This document shows positions 35,901 through 46,326 of a stretch of DNA of 64,000 nt, piece by piece. A model generated the notes under the pieces. It was given only the letters and a program-made list of their open reading frames with translations. It ran no database searches and was not told the origin of the DNA. Positions within the stretch are counted from its first letter, which is position 1, and each line of letters starts with the position of its first letter. Where the stretch lies: contig CM043942.1 in assembly GCA_014529385.2 (NCBI GenBank), positions 52,196,774-52,260,773 on the forward strand, in the 5' to 3' direction. This DNA comes from Adiantum capillus-veneris (Eukaryota; Streptophyta; Polypodiopsida; Polypodiales; Pteridaceae). Made by a program: the position numbers and the translations under genes.

Positions 35901-36632
35901 GGATAGAATTGTAATCCATCCCAAGTTTCTCAAAATCTTTCTTGCTTCATCTCGGGAATCTGGCATCACATTGTCAGCTGGTAGTATGTGCTCTTTCAGC
36001 AATCTACACAACATAAAAATACGATACAGTTGTGTAAAAATCTATCAGATCATTATACATTTAGAGTTTTATTAAAGTAAACTAATTGTAATAGATCACC
36101 TGAAAAGCGCTGTGACGCTAGTGTCACTCCATCCAAACTTTGCCTGCATGTTGAGAAGAACCAGGAGTGCTTTCAATCTAGACATACGTGCTCCATTATA
36201 CAATGGCGTATCGGCTTCACTTTTCATATCATCATAGATAAGCCTTCCTGAGTCCATGAGCGTCTCGATCATTGCATCAATCTCGGGCTCAAGCATTGCC
36301 TTGTTGGGAATGTGCTCTGCATGATCATCCCCCGAGCTGTCAGAGGCTACATCTTGTGGCCTCACTTATGTTGCTTGACCAACGCGTCTGCGAACACCTC
36401 TATTGGGTAGCAAGATTGCTGCTTGTTGGCCAGCGTCAGAGTGCGACGAGTTATAATTGGCAACAACTCGATCTATAATAGATGGATCGTACTCGCCAAA
36501 TTCGCGAACGTGCTGCAAAGAAACACGTCTTGTCCGTCGCACAGCATGCTTGCATTGATTACAAGGACATAAGACCCTCGTTGAGAGATAGGTGTTTCGG
36601 TTGGACGGTCCCACATCCTCGTCGCTACTCAT
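32909..36632 (-). pseudogene. CACTA Tnp2-type transposase (six exons, stops)
   Basis: It would cut and paste CACTA elements in the nucleus. Exons with GT-AG borders lie at 36632-36100, 36003-35268, 35184-34581, 34506-33742, 33661-33299 and 33217-32909. Exon 1 has the N-terminal zinc domain (CPCNQCKHA). Exon 2 has CPKCDSERYR, SSDGVLRIPADC and NPFGQRSTSYSVWPV (Transposase_21). Exon 3 has NHLLDPMHIFKNVGNLLWDH. Exon 4 has VHLLVHIVDEVE and RFMKTLKGYMR (DUF4218). Exon 5 has YFGTLQEILRIDY (DUF4216). Stops lie at 36366-36368, 35644-35646, 35350-35352 and 34926-34928, with frame shifts near 35918 and 35015. ATG at 36632 starts a good N-terminal domain. Confidence 0.92.
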
Positions 36633-36694
36633 AATGAGGATAAAAAACTTATAACCTGGACAACAAATTTAATATTCTATTGGCATTCTTCGTC

Positions 36695-36744
<50 letters not shown>

Positions 36745-37121
36745 ACCTCACATTCTCTAGTCATGTCCAATCCCCGCACACCTCGGTCTAGAGGTGCACG
36801 GAGATCAGAACCACGGGTTATAATCTCGTCTTTATTGGTCAATACCTATATTTGTGGGTACAAGAAATCTACACACCCACGTCTACATGATACTGCATGT
36901 AGTGGACAAAACCCCTTTGCCTCTTCTCTAGCTGTAGCACTTCACTTCATCTTAACATCTTTTCACAGTAGATCTTTTCACTGTTCGTCTAACTCTAAAC
37001 CCTAAACCGTAAGTAATTCTTGCGTGGACTCGATCTAACGTAAATAAGCGTAAATCTAAATAAACGTAAATCTAACTAAAAATAAAGCTAAATCTAATTT
37101 AACGTAAGTCTAATGACTAGA

Positions 37122-37246
37122 GGTTGTCTAGATGGTCATTGTGTCGGGGATCGACGGAGCCCACCATGAGTGAAGGCAGCAATACCCTATATTCCATTGA
37201 GGGCTTTCTTCACCCGCTTCATGCAGGCATCGCAGTCTATGGAGAC
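37122..37246 (-). pseudogene. HIPP gene remnant in the inner element
   Basis: The minus strand has the same heavy-metal-associated start as in the outer element (TCTCCATAGACTGCGATGCC to GGGCTCCGTCGATCC) but then jumps to CCGACACAATG. Compared with 38423-38785 this lacks the segment between two ATCC/GATCC copies and the whole C-terminal part, as expected from short-repeat deletion. Confidence 0.8.
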
Positions 37247-37614
37247 CTAAATCTAATCTAATATAACGTAAATCTAAATCTAGCTTAAATAAACGTAAAT
37301 CTAGTTAAAAATAAACCTAAATCTAATTTAATGTAAGTCTACATATAACCTAATCTTTAACGTCTTTATTTTAAGATAGTTTCCTACGACGTTATAACTC
37401 TCTTCTTCTTGTGTGTGCGCGCGTGTGTGGACGTGTGTGCCAATAAAAAGAGATAAATGGTATAACCTTTCTATCACCCATGCCAAGTATGATAGATTGA
37501 TTATGCCATTTCCCTCTTGAATAATAGGTCTTGAGTTCAACTCTTCGTCGGCTAGATCTTTAGGTCTTTTAATTTTAATTAGTTTCCTACGACGTTAAAT
37601 TAGTTTCTCTCTCT

Positions 37615-37836
37615 TTCTCTCTCAATGTGTGTGCGTTTTTTTGGATCGTATACATGTTTTCTCTCTCTTTTTCTCTCTCAATGTGTGCGTTTTTTATTTA
37701 TGCATGTTCTCTCTCTCTTTTCCTCTCTCAATGCGTGCGTTTTTTGTTTATGCATGCTCTCTCTCTCTTTTTCTCTCTCAATGTGTGTGTGCATTCTTTG
37801 TTTATGTATATGTGTGTGCGCGTTTTTGTTTTTGTT

Positions 37837-37874
<38 letters not shown>

Positions 37875-38060
37875 AACACTATGTGTGTGTGTGTATGTGT
37901 GTGTGTGAGAGAGAGAGAGAGGAGAGAGAAAGAGGGGAAGGGAACATGAGAATGAGGAGAGAGAAGGAGCATACCTGGCTCTCCTTCCTCTCCTCGTGTG
38001 TGTGTGTGTGTGTGTGTGGAGAAGAAAAAGAGAGAGAGAGAGAGGGAGAGCGTTACCTGC
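37615..38060. repeat. Compound microsatellite and minisatellite, inner element
   Basis: This is the inverted counterpart of 30018-30490, with the same unit (TTTATGCATG...CTCTCTCAATG) repeated about four times and CT/GT runs of different length. Confidence 0.93.
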
Positions 38061-38142
38061 TCTTTGCTTGAGGGCGCCGAAAAACTCAGATCTGAGATCT
38101 GAGTTTTTGGGCGCGCTCGGTTATTTTTTTACCCCTGCCGAC

Positions 38143-38194
38143 GTCGCTATGAGCGTCGCAAATTTCTTTGTAAATTTGCGACGCTCATAGCGAC
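38143..38194. repeat. Matching hairpin in the inner element 5' end
   Basis: The same GTCGCTATGAGCGTCGC arms recur in the inverted inner element, with a slightly longer loop (TTCTTTG). The CTCAGATC palindrome recurs at about 38081-38110. Conservation in two copies suggests a terminal functional site. Confidence 0.93.
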
Positions 38195-38422
38195 GCCGGG
38201 AATTTTTTTTTGGAGCGTCGCTGTGTGAGCGTCGCTAATATGAAGAGCCTCTTGTAGTGAAACTATCCTAAAAGACGTTAAAGATTAGGTTAGATGTAAA
38301 CTTATGTTAAATTAGATTTAGGTTTATTTAAGTTAAATTAGATTAGATTTATGTTTATTTTTAATTAGATTTACGTTTATTTACGCTAGATTTAGATTTA
38401 CGTTATATTAGTTTAAATTTAG

Positions 38423-38785
38423 GTCTCCATAGACTGCGATGCCTGCATGAAGCGGGTGAAGAAAGCCCTCAATGGAATATAGGGTATTGCTGCCTTCACT
38501 CATGGTGGGCTCCGTCGATCCAAAAGTACTGGTGAAATGTCTTCAGAAGATAGGGAAGAAGGTGGATCTTCAGGGCGGCAAGAGTCACTACATCCCCGAC
38601 ACAATGATCATCTAGACAACCTTTAGTCATTCAACAGCAACTTCAAAGTTAGTAACAAGAGCAAGAACGGTCTAAAGGGCCAATTGCTGTCGTCAGATGT
38701 GGATGGAGATGAGGCAGCGTCACCGTCGAAAGTTAACTCTCACATCTTTAGTGATGAGAATGCCAACTCTTGCCGAGTTATGTGA
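38423..38785 (+). pseudogene. Captured HIPP gene fragment with CaaX-like end
   Basis: HIPPs are plant proteins with a heavy-metal-associated domain and a farnesylated C-terminus. From 38423 the frame reads VSIDCDACMKRVKKALNGI: the metal-binding C-x2-C loop and its helix. A TAG follows at 38480-38482. One frame over, from 38511, comes SVDPKVLVKCLQKIGKKVDL, which matches the last strand and helix of the domain. Further on, NSHIFSDENANSCRVM ends at TGA 38783-38785. A Cys four residues from the end (CRVM) is the isoprenylation box. The stop and frame changes show it is not functional. It lies in the 5' non-coding part of the transposon, before the transposase. Confidence 0.88.
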
Positions 38786-39375
38786 AAAATTATGTGTTAA
38801 ATCAGTTTTAAGGTTCTTATAATCCCTGTTAGTTTAGTTCTTTGTTTTTAATATAACATAATTTACGTTAGATTTAGATTTATGTTATATTAGATTAGAC
38901 TTAGGTTTATTTAGGTTTACCCACACACACACACCACACACACAACACAAGAAGAAGAGAGTTTTAACGTCGTAGGAAACTATCCCAAAAGACGTTAAAG
39001 ATTAGGTTAGATGTAGACTTACGTTAAATTAGATTTAGGTTTATTTTTAGTTAGATTTATGTTTATTTAGATTTACGCTTATTTACGTTAGATCGAGTCC
39101 ACGCAAGAATTACTTACGGTTTAGGGTTTAGAGTTAGACGAACAGTGAAAAGATCTACTGTGAAAAGATGTTAGGATGCTGTGAAGTGCTACAGCTAGAG
39201 AAGAGGCAAAGGGGTTTTGTCCACTACATGCAGTATCATGTAGACATGGGTCTGTAGATTTCTTGTACCCACAAATATAGGTATTGACCAATAAAGACGA
39301 GATTATAACCCGGTGGTTCTGATCTCTGTGCACCTCTAGACCGAGGTGTGCGGGGATTGGACATGACTAGAGAAT

Positions 39376-39456
<81 letters not shown>

Positions 39457-39518
39457 GACGAAGAATGCCAATAGAATATTAAATTTGTTGTCCAGGTTAT
39501 AAGATTTTTATCCTCATT

Positions 39519-41153
39519 ATGAGTAGTGACGAGGATGTGGGACCGTCCAACCGAAACACCTATCTCTCAACGAGGGTCTTATGTCCTTGTAATCAATGCA
39601 AGCATGCTGTGCGACGGACAAGACGTGTTTCTTTGCAGCACGTTCGCGAATTTGGCGAGTTTGATCCATCTATTATAGATCGAGTTGTTGCCAATTATAA
39701 CTCGTCGGACTCTGACGCTGGCCAACAAGCAGCAATCTTGCAACCCAATAGACGTGTTCGCAGGCGCTTTGGTCAAGCAGCATATGTGAGGCCACAAGAT
39801 GTAGCCTCTGACAGCTCGGGGGATGATCATGCAGAGCACATTCCCAACGAGGCAATGTTTGAGCCCGGATTGATGAAATGATCGAGACGATGATCATGGA
39901 TTCAGAAAGGCTTATCTATGATGATATGAAAAGTGAAGCCAATACGCCATTGTATAATGGAGCACGTATGTTTAGATTGAAAGCACTCCTGGTTCTTCTC
40001 AACATGCAGGCAAAGTTTGGATGGAGTGACACTAGCGTCACAGCGCTTTTCAGGTGATCTATTACAATTAGTTTACTTTAATAAAACTCTAAATGTATAA
40101 TGATCTGATAGATTTTTACACAACTGTATCGTATTTTTATGTTGTGTAGATTGCTTAAAGAGCACATACTACCAGCTGACAATGTGATGCCAGATTCCCG
40201 AGATGAAGCAAGAAAGATTTTGCGAAACTTGGGATGGATTACAATTCTATCCACGCTTGTCCTAATGACTGTATTCTTTTCAGAGGGGAATACATAGACA
40301 TGGAGAAGTGTCCGAAATGTGATTCCGAAAGATATCGAGTAGATCTCCACGAGACAAAAATTCCACAAAAGGTTTTGTGACATTTTCCTATGCTTCCTCG
40401 CATCAAGCATTTCTTCGAATGTAAGTCCATGGCCGCCCTAGCATCATGGCATAAGGAGAATAAATCTTCGGATGGTGTGCTACGAATTCCTGCAGATTGC
40501 GCAGCCTGGAAACATATAGATGGAACATGGTCGGATTTTGCCAGGGAAGCTCGAAATTTGCGCTTAAGCCTGGGTATGGATGGCGTAAATCCATTTGGTC
40601 AAAGATCAACATCTTACAGTGTATGGCCCGTAATCATCGTCAACTACAACATTCCCCCATGGTTGACTACGAAGAAGGGGCACCTATGGCTAAGCTTGAT
40701 TGTGCCAGGGCGATATAAAGTGGGGAATATGGATGTGTATCTTCGTCCACTATTGGAAGAGCTTTGATCAGAGGCATTCTAATGTGGACCATGCATGACT
40801 ATCCCGGGCTAACAGAATGCTCAAGTGATCTATTGACACTCCTCACTCAGACACTGTAAATCTTGTTTTTTCCCATAGTTGATCTATTATCATGTGTATA
40901 CATGCAGGGCTTCAAACAAGCGGATACAGAGCATGTGTCACATGTGGACCTAGACTGAATGCACGTAGGGCTCTCTCACTGAAGAAGCAAATCTACGAAG
41001 GTCATCAAGCGTATCTTCCAGAGAATCATGTGTTACGTGACGGCTTTTTGGGAAGAGAGCCACCAAGGATGTCTGCACAAGCATGGTTAGAGCAGAAGGA
41101 GATGTGCGATGACGGATTGCGTCCAGGGATGAAGAGACTATCTCTATGGTACG
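39519..41153 (+). pseudogene. Outer CACTA transposase, N-terminal half only
   Basis: Exons corresponding to the inner element lie at 39519-40053, 40150-40824 and 40908-41153. The N-terminal CPCNQCKHA domain and the Transposase_21 block (SSDGVLRIPADC, NPFGQRSTSYSVWPV) are readable. A one-base loss after EPG (about 39868), TGA for Arg at about 40378, the frame break at about 40234 shared with the inner copy, and a 65-base loss after LLEEL (40763) damage it. After MKRLSLWYE the text jumps to the second gene's second exon, removing DUF4218, DUF4216 and the rest. Confidence 0.9.
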
Positions 41154-41361
41154 AGTACGCAGGCAGGAAGGGCTTAAACGCCCTGATGGACATTCTCAGT
41201 TCTCGCGGCGGCATGGTTAGTATTAGGGTTTACTCTTTTCTATTTTTTGTATTGTTTTATAAATGTCGTTATATGTTTATACTTACTGAAAGCTGTCTTA
41301 TTGTCTTTTTTTACAGAATCCGACAGATACGCCGCTTGGACGCGATGAGACGTCTGACTAG
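41154..41361 (+). pseudogene. Outer CACTA second gene, last two exons
   Basis: YAGRKGLNALMDILSSRGGM ends at a GTTAGT donor (about 41216), and NPTDTPLGRDETSD follows from 41317 to TAG at 41359-41361. These match exons 2 and 3 of 31321-32636, with a changed tail (DETSD for DKRLIR). The large first exon is deleted. Confidence 0.85.
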
Positions 41362-41744
41362 ACGACGTCAGTTTAGCCGTAGCTAGATAGCATTAGTTTA
41401 AGGTTTCTCATAGCTTATGTATCATGAGACGGATTTTATACGTCTTTTTGAACCATGTATATTATTACATTTGTCACCGCAGTTCATTTTGCCAATCAAT
41501 TCTTTATGCCTATGATGTTGTACAATTGTAATTATTACATTTGCCAATCAATTCATTTTGCTTATGATGTGTACAATTGTCAATTTTACGCTTGTCAATT
41601 TTGCAAACAATGCGTCTTGTGGGTGACTATTTTGGGTCTATTATCTACCCTTGCACTTTTTAAAAAAAGTGAATCAAGTACGATATGGTTGATGGGTGGC
41701 AGGGCATTCAATGCCCTGTCAGCAATTTTTTTTTTCTCTCGGGC

Positions 41745-41910
41745 GTCGCTATAACCGTCGCTATTTATGGCTCTGTAGCGTCGCTATGAACGTCGCTATA
41801 GACTTCTGTGTAAATGTCGCTATGACCGTCGCTATATAGCGACGCTCTCATAGCGACGCTATTAGCGACGCCGGGGGTTATAAAAACCCAGTGTATTTCC
41901 GTCGCTAACA
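41745..41910. repeat. 3' subterminal AGCGACGC repeats, outer element
   Basis: This is the inverted counterpart of 30770-30965, with fewer units. The central palindrome GTCGCTATATAGCGAC lies at 41828-41843. Several units carry changes from CG to TG or CA. Confidence 0.9.
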
Positions 41911-41941
41911 GCGTCACAAGAGCACACAACCTCTTGTAGTG

Positions 41942-42497
41942 CATGAGTAGCTTATAGTTGCTCTTTTTCTCATTCAATAGGTATAGAAGTGGTTCCTTGT
42001 GCCCAAGCATCCTTTAGCTATTAAATAACCACAGAAGCTTTACTTTCTTGATCATTCGTTTCCATATAAATTTCCAATACCTTAGAGGATTACTTACAAG
42101 TTTTGTGAGTGAACCATTTTCTCCTAGCTCACTTTCTCCTTGTAGTTCACTTTCTCCCCCATCATTCTCATAGATTTCTTGGTTATCATCATCGTCATCT
42201 TGTTTTTTCTATCTAATTTCATGAAGACATTTTGATTATACATTGAAATAATAGAAGTTCATTACATAGAGCAAATCCAACAAAATGGCACATACCATTG
42301 GGGTGCTAGAAGATGATTCGTTGTTTGGTTTCTTTTTTCTCCATTTTCATTTTTTCGCAAGAGACTTGATGGTCCATGTATAAACGTCCTCTTCTTTCCA
42401 ATGATAATTTTGTCTAGCTTCTCTTACAAGCTTAAATTGTAATGGAATTGATGACGATCACCATAGCCATAAGTTGGTTGCTACATCTTCCTTTGTT
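41942..42497 (-). pseudogene. Unrecognised multi-exon gene, 5' part, tandem copy 1
   Basis: The minus strand reads EARQNYHWKEEDVYTWTIK (about 42425-42365), then K/S-rich text to a donor at ATG|GTATGT (about 42298). After an intron comes a very acidic exon, QDDDDDNQEIYEND, with SELGENGSL and RYWKFIWKRMIKKVKLLWLF, then a stop and NEKKSNYKLLM reaching the splice donor at 41942. The start seems to have been replaced by the LINE fragment joined at 42497. No family recognised. Confidence 0.4.
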
Positions 42498-43690
42498 GTT
42501 CGCCACTGTCGAATCTCATCCAAGGAGCCACTTTCCTTAGAAATGAGGTATATCAAGCCCTCACTCATGCTGTCTGCATCTCGCCTGTGTGTAAGATGTA
42601 CTGAAAGGTGCTGCAAAGGTCTGAGCCTAGTAAATCCCAATACTCCAAAAAGAAGCTGGGAGTCAAACCATCCTCACTAGGAAAGCTACCACAGGGAAGT
42701 GTTCTGAGGGATGTATGGAGCTCCTCTAACTAGAGAGGCAGCTCAAGACTCTGACGCATCTCCTCAGTCACAAGACAAGGCATCTGTGCCCAAACCTGCT
42801 CTTTGCATGCATCCCAACGCTCTCACTTGGGCTCTGCGGACACAAGCCTCGGTAAAAGTCAGTGGCAACTGCACCCATATCCTCTGGCTCTGAAGCTACA
42901 AACCCGTCAGGTCTTCTCAACTGGCTGACACTAGCGTGTCCATGGTGGGCACCCACCGTCTCAAAGAACGCCCCAATCACTTTGTCACCTACCTGGGTCC
43001 ACTGAGATGCCTGTCGATGTAAAGCGAACTCATGACGCCTCTTCTCTATTCTAAGTAGCTCCTCACGAGCCTGCTGCAACTGCTCCTCCACCCAAGAACT
43101 GTTTGGATCCTGCTCCTGCATCCTCTACAAGGAAGCAACGCCCCATTTGAGACAGGGGGTCAATGTTACGTACTTTTGAGCAGAAAAGCTCATTGACCTA
43201 AGTAGTCCGACTGAGAAGTTTTGCAATTGAAAGCAAGAAAAAGATCTCCACACGATTCGTAACGAAATTAATTTCCTAAGCTCCAAATGCTGTAATTAGA
43301 ACAAAGATCGATAAACTTGCTTGGTCATGGCAAGGTTTGATGATCAGGCACTCTAGTCATGCAGAGCTGCATGTCTTCTCCTCATGCGGGATTTTCATGA
43401 GGATAATGTTCTTGCGCTTGTGAACATAGTGTGCAGGCGATGGCGGCTGTGGAAGGTGAGGGAGGAGGTGCAACAACAGCATGTTAAATGGCGTCCGAGG
43501 AGCTGCAGTCTGCAAAGCCTACAAATGAAAGTTGAGAGAGCGCACATAAGAATTTTGAAAACTTGAGTGCACTGCCTGATTTCATTTGAACGGCGTGGGT
43601 AGGCAGATGATCACGAGCGTTGACTAGCAGAGGACTGCATCCTTTCGCCCTTCGAAAAAAACTTGCTGGGTTAACCAAGTAAACAAATTT
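42497..43690 (-). pseudogene. LINE fragment in tandem copy 1
   Basis: This matches 25978-27230 of the LINE at 24-27 kb. The frame has DEIRQW at its left edge, then damaged pre-RT text and SSWVEEQLQQAREELLRIEK. It lacks the reverse transcriptase core and about 100 bases near 43345 present in the other copies. Confidence 0.85.
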
Positions 43691-44007
43691 GGCCTGCTAA
43701 AATAGGCCATAGAGAGATGCACAAGAAGTACGCTAAATGTTGACGCTCCCATCTGCATTGGCTGTACCTTACGATCATCTTGGTACTTCCAAAAAAATGC
43801 ATGAAACTGAATTAGGCACTTGGATTTAGACACCTTAATCTTGTCGGTTTTCTAGTTTGGCATTGCTATTTTATGTTTATTGCCTTCATGTGCTGCAACA
43901 ATCTGGGTCTTAATTTATTAGATCATCACATGATTTGGCATAGTGTGGCTGTGATGGTATTTTACAGGCTTTTGAAGCTATTAGCAGTATGAGCTCATGA
44001 AGAGGGA

Positions 44008-44241
44008 TTGCATATGAGTGACTTCGTCTCGCAACATTCTTCTTGCTGTCCAGGATGTTGTACGTGTTGGAGTGCAATGACTGCACAATGTGCCCAACAT
44101 GGTTGGATGTTAAATGAAGTCCGTTCCTCAAATGCAATCACCTTTGCATGTGCCTTGAAGAGTTGTTGGCATTGGGCAAGAAAATTTGGTGAGAATGCTA
44201 GTTGCAGGGCTATTGCGTGTAGTTTCTTGGCATTGCTTTGA
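44008..44241 (+). pseudogene. PPR debris in tandem copy 2
   Basis: This matches the fragment at 27482 almost base for base, with CWSAMTAQCAQHG (Tyr to Cys) and the same VRSSNAITFACALKSC. It was duplicated with the segment and is not an independent fragment. Confidence 0.55.
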
Positions 44242-44269
44242 TCGACATGCATGCAAAATGAGACGTCCT

Positions 44270-44270
44270 C

Positions 44271-44341
<71 letters not shown>

Positions 44342-44356
44342 TTGGAGAGTGGAGAG

Positions 44357-44402
<46 letters not shown>
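44270..44402. repeat. Long (GA)n array
   Basis: About 130 bases of GA with a short GTCGTTGGAGAGTGG break. The same site in copy 1 (27749-27766) has only nine units, so the array grew after duplication. Confidence 0.97.
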
Positions 44403-45114
44403 TGTATAAGCAGATACCTTAACTTGCGCTCCTTGCTCGCTCAAGTCTCCAGCTTGTGCAGCGCAAAGCTTTCTTTATGCAAGCGCTAGTTTTATTACAA
44501 GCATGCATCATATATGGCTCAAAAGGAACGCATGAAAGGCATGCAGTGCCAAAAAATTCACAAGGGCCTTAGACAACTTACCATATGGTAAAAAAAATAA
44601 TAATTGCTAGATGATTTACTAGTTCCAATACAAACATCTAGTAAGAGTGCAAACTAGCAAAAAAGAGACAACTCCTAGATGCTACATATAGTAATTCTCT
44701 TACGATATGGAGAGTTGAATAGCCATATGATAATTTAAGTCTCAATATGGTAAGAAAATTGCTAGTTCAATGTAGGAGTTGACTCACTTACTAGTTTGAT
44801 CTTACATATGAGTGCTCTCAAACTAGTAAGTCAACTAGCAACTTTTGTTTCGACCTAGAAATTCATCTAGCAATATATGAGGACGGTTGCTTGCAAACTA
44901 GTAATTCATCTACAAACTTTTCTGTAAACGAGCTAGTAGTTCACCTAGTAATTCATTAAGGAGCATGCAGACACAAACTAGTAATTCATCTCGAAATTTT
45001 CTCCTGAGCAAAAAATTTAGGAGAGTTTTCTTCAACATCAGGAGACTAAAATATGCTTAATTCATAAAGATGGCAGCAAATAGAATGAAGTTTAGCAATC
45101 TTTCAAAATGTGCA

Positions 45115-46150
45115 TTACATGCTACAATTTGTTGGATTATAAAAATACTTGTCATATGTTACAATCATATCCTTCATGGATAAAGGGCCAAATTTTTCAA
45201 AATAAAAAACTATCAAGGCTTCCAATAACAAAAGCCATGTTACTAAAATCTTCACACATAGTGGAAATATTATCATCGTCGTTTGCTCTCTTCTCGAGGA
45301 AACTATTCGATCTCTGCATAGCAAAATAGGTAGGTTTGATCAAGTGGTACAAGTCTTGTACTTTCTTGAGATCAACCACATCATTAATATAGTTTCTTTG
45401 TCATCCCTGGGCAAATTTTGCGTCTACACAATTGTCACAACAAAATAACATGATTTAAAGAGAGACACATATTATTTTTGTAAACATAAGTAAGGCAATG
45501 TTGTTAGCTTTTATTACAAACCTAAGATTTTAGAAAATATTGATTTTGAATCATTGAACATCCCGATTCATTGAACATTCCCATCAGATTTGTTCTCCTA
45601 AACATTTAAAGTCCACTCTTTTATTTTATAGCCACATGCAAAAAGAATTTCATTGATGTGAAGAAAAATACCCTTTTCTTTTTAAGCTTTAAAGATGTTG
45701 AAGCTTGATCTTTCTCTTTTAGTAGCTCTTCAATCTCAGAAGTATAGAAGTGAGAAAACATAGCTTTTTTATAACATTACAATTAAGTAGGGTAAGTGTT
45801 TTATTAAATAAATATCCATGTGAAACATGTTTGAATAGCCCATTGCACTTTAGTGTGCTTTTTCTTTTTTGTTCTTGGTTTACACCATGTGCCCTTTCAT
45901 TGATTTTTTCCTTCACAAAAATTAAAAAACAGAGTACAATGTTAACCGACACAACAAAAAGTTTTAGAGAAAAAAGTACATCAATTAGAATTGTACAAGG
46001 TTTATGATATGGTCAACACACTCATCAAATTCATTGTTTACTTCCATATCCTTTTCTTAAAAATAGTTGACAAACTCTTCATCTTGCATATAGTTTCTAT
46101 ATGCCTGACATTCAAAATAGTTTACTCGCATTAAGCAATTGAATTTGGAT

Positions 46151-46196
<46 letters not shown>

Positions 46197-46278
46197 TTAG
46201 CCGAATTTACCTCAATTATTTCAATTTCTATCTTTGTGTGTGTGTGTGTGTGTGTGTCTCGCTTGAGTGTGTGTGTGT

Positions 46279-46326
<48 letters not shown>

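Larger units (their letters stand above)
30715..38259 (-). mobile_element. Inner CACTA element, 7.5 kb, inserted in its own relative
   Basis: The termini are CACTACAAAAG (30715) and CTCTTGTAGTG (ending 38259), flanked by AAA at 30712-30714 and 38260-38262. Its 5' end is at the high coordinate and it is transcribed leftwards. The order is: simple-sequence 5' region, HIPP remnant, six-exon Tnp2 transposase, three-exon second gene, and a CpG-rich 3' subterminal repeat region. The flanking text GGAAA|CTATCC belongs to the outer element's 5' region. An uninterrupted version of that text occurs at 38978. Stops in the transposase mean it cannot move by itself now. Confidence 0.95.
29815..41941 (+). 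mobile_element. Outer CACTA element (internally deleted), split by a relative
   Basis: The left terminus is CACTACAAGAGGC (29815) and the right terminus is CCTCTTGTAGTG (ending 41941). The 3-bp duplication CAT lies at 29812-29814 and 41942-41944, and tandem copy 2 has a single CAT at 46490-46492. Its own sequence is 29815-30714 plus 38263-41941, about 4.6 kb. It keeps the 5' simple-sequence region, a captured HIPP fragment, the N-terminal half of a Tnp2 transposase and the last two exons of the second gene. Everything between is deleted. CACTA is the superfamily name for elements with CACTA ends and 3-bp duplications. Confidence 0.95.
27240..43780. repeat. Tandem segment, copy 1 (split by the CACTA block)
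   Basis: Copy 1 runs 27240-29814 and 41942-43780, about 4.4 kb without the inserted block. It contains PPR debris, an AT-rich area with CTAGTAATTCATC-like motifs, an unrecognised minus-strand gene and a LINE fragment. Copy 2 at 43780-48616 follows it in the same order and orientation with only scattered differences, mainly microsatellite lengths and small deletions. Confidence 0.93.

Noticed and set aside
37625-38071. Three overlapping frames of about 100-150 residues
   Set aside because: Same cause as above, in the inverted inner element.
30715-38259. Inner and outer CACTA as one palindromic element with long inverted ends
   Set aside because: The separate AAA and CAT duplications, and the continuous text GGAAACTATC kept at 38978, show two independent insertions.
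39579-39897. Minus-strand frames of 74-86 residues
   Set aside because: Antisense shadows of the transposase N-terminal exon.
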